Of a stretch of 15,167 nt of DNA, positions 12,785-15,167 are shown piece after piece. Position numbers and translations under genes: made by a program. Each line of letters starts with the position of its first letter. Position 1 is the stretch's first letter. This stretch comes from Thermodesulfovibrio sp. GTDB taxonomy: Bacteria; Nitrospirota; Thermodesulfovibrionia; Thermodesulfovibrionales; JdFR-85. The notes under the pieces were generated by a model. That model made no database searches and was not told the origin of the DNA. It worked only from the letters and a program-made list of their open reading frames with translations. Location: the NCBI GenBank assembly GCA_027050975.1, contig JALUAR010000129.1, positions 1-15,167 on the forward strand, given 5' to 3'.

Positions 12785-13345
12785 TCAGTCTCGCCTGTTG
12801 AACCGGCTCATTGTCTTTTCCAGACCATCAGTGATTATACATAGGGCAGCATCTGCTGCCTTCTGCACCGCCTCTTCAATCAGCGTACGTTCTTCGGAAG
12901 GGATCTTCTCAAGGACATAACCCTCCAGCGGAGCGCCTACCGGTCTTCCAATTCCAACCTTTATCCTGATAAAGTCACCTGTTGAAATATGCTCTATAAT
13001 GGATTTTATTCCCTTATGTCCTCCTGAAGAGCCCCCTTTTTTTATTTTAATCCTGCCAGGTGGAAGATCAAGGTCATCATGGATAACAATCAGTCTTTCA
13101 GGTGGGACTTTTTTTTCTTTTAATACCTTTCGGATGGCTATTCCGCTCAAGTTCATATAAGTAAGGGGTTTAACAAGGACTAATTTTATGTCCCTGTAAA
13201 CCCCTTCTGATTCCGTATATTCATCCCTCTCAAAGAAAGAGAGATTCAATATCTTTGCAAGTAAATCTACAACCTCGAAACCGAGATTATGACGTGTTTT
13301 TCTGTAACGCCTGCCAGGATTACCAAGCCCTGCAATTATCCACAA
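12785..13345 (-). CDS. pth: Peptidyl-tRNA hydrolase
   Basis: A 186-residue Pth, which frees tRNA from peptidyl-tRNAs that drop off ribosomes. The active-site residues are Asn9 (GLGNPG), the catalytic His19 (TRHNLGF), Asn65 (YMNLSG) and Asp90 (IHDDLDLP). The position that is Asn in E. coli (GGHNG) is Lys here (GGHKG), a substitution I believe is seen in other lineages. The start codon is TTG at 13343-13345, placed by the family N-terminus (M-W-I-I-x-GLGNPG); no ATG or GTG gives that start. It begins five bases after the rplY stop codon, with GGGAG at the end of rplY as the likely ribosome binding site, so it is the third gene of the prs-rplY-pth operon. Confidence 0.96.
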   Translation of the reverse strand: MWIIAGLGNPGRRYRKTRHNLGFEVVDLLAKILNLSFFERDEYTESEGVYRDIKLVLVKPLTYMNLSGIAIRKVLKEKKVPPERLIVIHDDLDLPPGRIKIKKGGSSGGHKGIKSIIEHISTGDFIRIKVGIGRPVGAPLEGYVLEKIPSEERTLIEEAVQKAADAALCIITDGLEKTMSRFNRRD

Positions 13346-13350
13346 AGAGG

Positions 13351-14019
13351 CTATTCTCCCTGAGACTCGGCCTTCTCTTCAGCAGCCTCTTCCTTCTTGC
13401 CCTTCTTTACAACCTCGGGCTCAACAGCCTCTTCTTCTGCAGCTTCAGCCCCTTCAACCTCTTCTGTAGGTGCCACCACAGTTGCTATAACCTCATCGGG
13501 ATCCTCAAGAATTTTGATATCTTCTGCAATTGAGATATCTCTAACATGCAGTGAGTAGCCAGCCTTCAGTTCCGTCACATCCACCTCTAAATGCGGCGGG
13601 ATCCTGTCAGGCAGACATTCGATTTCTATCTCAGAGAGGACCTGCTGGAGCACTCCACCCTCTCTCTTCACTCCAATAGGCTCACCCTTAAGAACTACTG
13701 CCACAGTCACCCTGACCTTTTCTTTGAGGGATACCTCGAAAAAGTCGGTATGTAGAAGTTGACCCTTCACCGGATCAACCTGATAGTCCTTCAACAGTGC
13801 AAGCTTCGTCTGGCCATCGGAGAACTTCAGGTTAATCATTACCTGCTCACCCATGGTTGAGTTAATAAATTTTACAATCTCCTCCCTCTTTACCTTAATA
13901 GGGGTTGATTTACCTGCACGATATACAACAGCAGGTATATAGCCAGAACGTCTCATGGCCCTGGCAGCCCCCTTGCCTAACTCTTCCCTTGTCTCTACAT
14001 TCAGTGTGACCCTTTCCAT
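13351..14019 (-). CDS. rplY: 50S ribosomal protein bL25 (CTC form)
   Basis: A 222-residue two-domain bL25 of the Ctc/TL5 type. Residues 1-90 are the 5S rRNA-binding domain (MERVTLNVETREELGKGAAR; VYRAGKSTPIKV; LKDYQVDPVKGQLLHTDFFEV). Residues about 95-185 are the C-terminal beta domain (VLKGEPIGVKREGGVLQQVL; IECLPDRIPPHLEVDVTEL). The last 35 residues are an acidic and lysine-rich low-complexity tail of the kind often seen in long-form Ctc proteins. AAGGAGG lies seven bases before the ATG. The gene lies 17 bases after prs, the usual prs-ctc-pth order. Confidence 0.96.
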   Translation of the reverse strand: MERVTLNVETREELGKGAARAMRRSGYIPAVVYRAGKSTPIKVKREEIVKFINSTMGEQVMINLKFSDGQTKLALLKDYQVDPVKGQLLHTDFFEVSLKEKVRVTVAVVLKGEPIGVKREGGVLQQVLSEIEIECLPDRIPPHLEVDVTELKAGYSLHVRDISIAEDIKILEDPDEVIATVVAPTEEVEGAEAAEEEAVEPEVVKKGKKEEAAEEKAESQGE

Positions 14020-14036
14020 TTTTATGCCTCCTTCGA

Positions 14037-14981
14037 TCAGACAAATAAGGAACTTATCGATGTCTCCTCGTGTATTCTCTTGATTGCTTCTGCAAAGATT
14101 TTCGCAATACTCAGAACTGTTAGTTTACTACATTTGGCCTTCTTGATGTCAAGAGGGATGGTATTTGTAACAATCACCTCTTCGAGGGGAGAGGAGTTTA
14201 TCCTTTCTATTGCAGGTCCGGAGAGCACTGCATGGGTGGATGCTGCAGCTACCCTCCTGGCCCCCTTCTCCATCAGTATTTTGGCAGCCTGCACCGTGGT
14301 TCCTGCTGTATCGATCATATCATCCAGAACCATAGCATCTTTGCCCTTAACATCTCCTATTACATTCATAACCTCAGAGATGTTTGCCCTCTCTCTCCTT
14401 TTATCAATAATAGCAAGGGAACAGCCAAGCCTTTTGGCAAAAGCCCTTGCACGCTCCACACCACCTGCATCAGGAGATACCACCACAAGATCTCCATTAG
14501 GATAATGCTCCTTTATATATTCAAGCAGCACAGGGGTTGCGTACAGATGATCAACAGGGATATCAAAGAATCCCTGGATCTGGCCTGCATGGAGATCCAT
14601 TGTCAATACCCGATGTGCACCTGATGTCTCTATCAGATCTGCTACAAGTTTTGATGATATGGGAACCCTGGGCTGAACCTTCCGGTCCTGCCTAGCATAT
14701 CCGTAATAAGGAATAACAGCTGTAATCCTCCTGGCAGAGGCCCTCCTAAGGGCATCAATAATGAGAAGGAGTTCCATTATATTATGATTGACAGGTGTAC
14801 AGGTAGGCTGGATTACAAAAGTGTCTGCGCCTCGTACATTTTCATTAATCTGAATCATTATTTCGCCGTCACTAAAGGTTGTTACCGTTGTGTCTGTCAG
14901 TGGCTCTCCGAGGTATTTTGCGATCTCCTCAGCGAGGGGTCTGTTGGCATTACCAGTAAGAAGTTTGATTCCTTCAGGCAT
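14037..14981 (-). CDS. prs: Ribose-phosphate pyrophosphokinase (PRPP synthetase)
   Basis: A 314-residue class I PRPP synthetase, making PRPP from ribose 5-phosphate and ATP for nucleotide, His, Trp and NAD synthesis (NadC in this window uses PRPP). Motifs are FSDGE (36-40), PYYGYARQDRK (91-101, ATP-binding flexible region), DLHAGQIQGFFD (129-140, ribose phosphate and metal) and VLDDMIDTAGTT (218-229, the PRPP-binding motif). Length and the C-terminal SSLFV match the family. GAAAGGAGAGAT precedes the ATG. It is the first gene of prs-rplY-pth, with a promoter 57-86 bases upstream. Confidence 0.98.
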   Translation of the reverse strand: MPEGIKLLTGNANRPLAEEIAKYLGEPLTDTTVTTFSDGEIMIQINENVRGADTFVIQPTCTPVNHNIMELLLIIDALRRASARRITAVIPYYGYARQDRKVQPRVPISSKLVADLIETSGAHRVLTMDLHAGQIQGFFDIPVDHLYATPVLLEYIKEHYPNGDLVVVSPDAGGVERARAFAKRLGCSLAIIDKRRERANISEVMNVIGDVKGKDAMVLDDMIDTAGTTVQAAKILMEKGARRVAAASTHAVLSGPAIERINSSPLEEVIVTNTIPLDIKKAKCSKLTVLSIAKIFAEAIKRIHEETSISSLFV

Positions 14982-15037
14982 GGATCTCTCCTTTCAGGGA
15001 ATTTTTTATCTCCTACCAGTTTATCTTTGGAATATAT

Positions 15038-15067
15038 ATTTTAACTCTATAAAAGCACTTCATGCAA
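15038..15067 (-). promoter_or_regulatory. Predicted promoter for prs-rplY-pth
   Basis: On the minus strand TTGCAT (15062-15067) and TAAAAT (15038-15043) are 18 bases apart. Transcription would start near 15030, giving a leader of about 50 nt with the prs ribosome binding site near its end. Confidence 0.6.
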
Positions 15068-15167
15068 ATCCCCGAGCTTCCTCAAAAATAATCTACACGA
15101 AAGGGTCTTGTTTCCTCAGAATTGACAAAATGGGCAACCATCCCTTAAACCTACAGGATTTAACACC
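15068..15167. other. Unassigned right edge
   Basis: No gene can be supported. On the minus strand two short frames are open into the edge, one of 24 codons ending LRKQDPFV-stop and one of 16 codons ending GCPFCQF-stop, so the 3' end of an upstream gene is possible. On the plus strand an ATG at about 15130 opens a frame to the edge without a ribosome binding site. In many bacteria ispE or a tRNA-Gln gene precedes prs; no tRNA shape is seen here. Confidence 0.3.

Noticed and set aside
15122..15150. TTGACA-17-TTAAAC as a plus-strand promoter
   Set aside because: The -10 box matches at only three of six positions and no supported gene follows inside the window.
15068..15167. tRNA-Gln gene upstream of prs, as found in many bacteria
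   Set aside because: No cloverleaf, TTCGA loop or CCA end on either strand.

Overview
The window reads as a chromosomal housekeeping segment of a mid-GC bacterium with strong GGAGG-type ribosome binding sites and sigma70-like promoters. Taxonomy is an inference. A single-receiver response regulator with a long acidic tail, a DUF948/YtxH pair beside hypAB, an actinobacterial-type LeuB and a prs-rplY-pth block together suggest a Gram-negative lineage such as Nitrospirota or Desulfobacterota; I cannot name a genus.

Left part (1-2190, minus strand): a version of the macromolecular-synthesis operon, rpsU - yqeY - NIF3-family gene - dnaG (cut by the left edge). There is a near-consensus promoter before rpsU and a second one before dnaG. 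From 2302 rightwards on the plus strand runs a compact operon: DUF948 protein - YtxH protein - hypA - hypB. Its promoter is placed so that the mRNA would be leaderless.

Centre (4141-9967, minus strand): a long inverted repeat closes the convergent hypB/nadC junction. It is followed by nadC, a 160-residue repeat protein with a C-terminal membrane tail, valS (translationally coupled to the repeat protein), a structured 281-nt valS leader, and the response regulator, which has a near-consensus promoter. larB, the nickel-pincer cofactor gene, diverges from the response regulator; its promoter overlaps the regulator promoter and it also looks leaderless.

Right part (9990-15167): larB, a leuB-like dehydrogenase and nfo (endonuclease IV) lie on the plus strand. 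They face prs - rplY/ctc - pth on the minus strand, with only six bases between nfo and pth. The prs operon has a promoter near the right edge; the last 100 bases are unassigned.

No mobile-element gene, CRISPR array, rRNA or tRNA is visible. The points most worth a second look are the LeuB homologue with an NADP-type cofactor loop, the 15-residue-repeat protein tied to valS, two related inverted-repeat elements in intergenic DNA, the two leaderless-looking genes and the valS leader.
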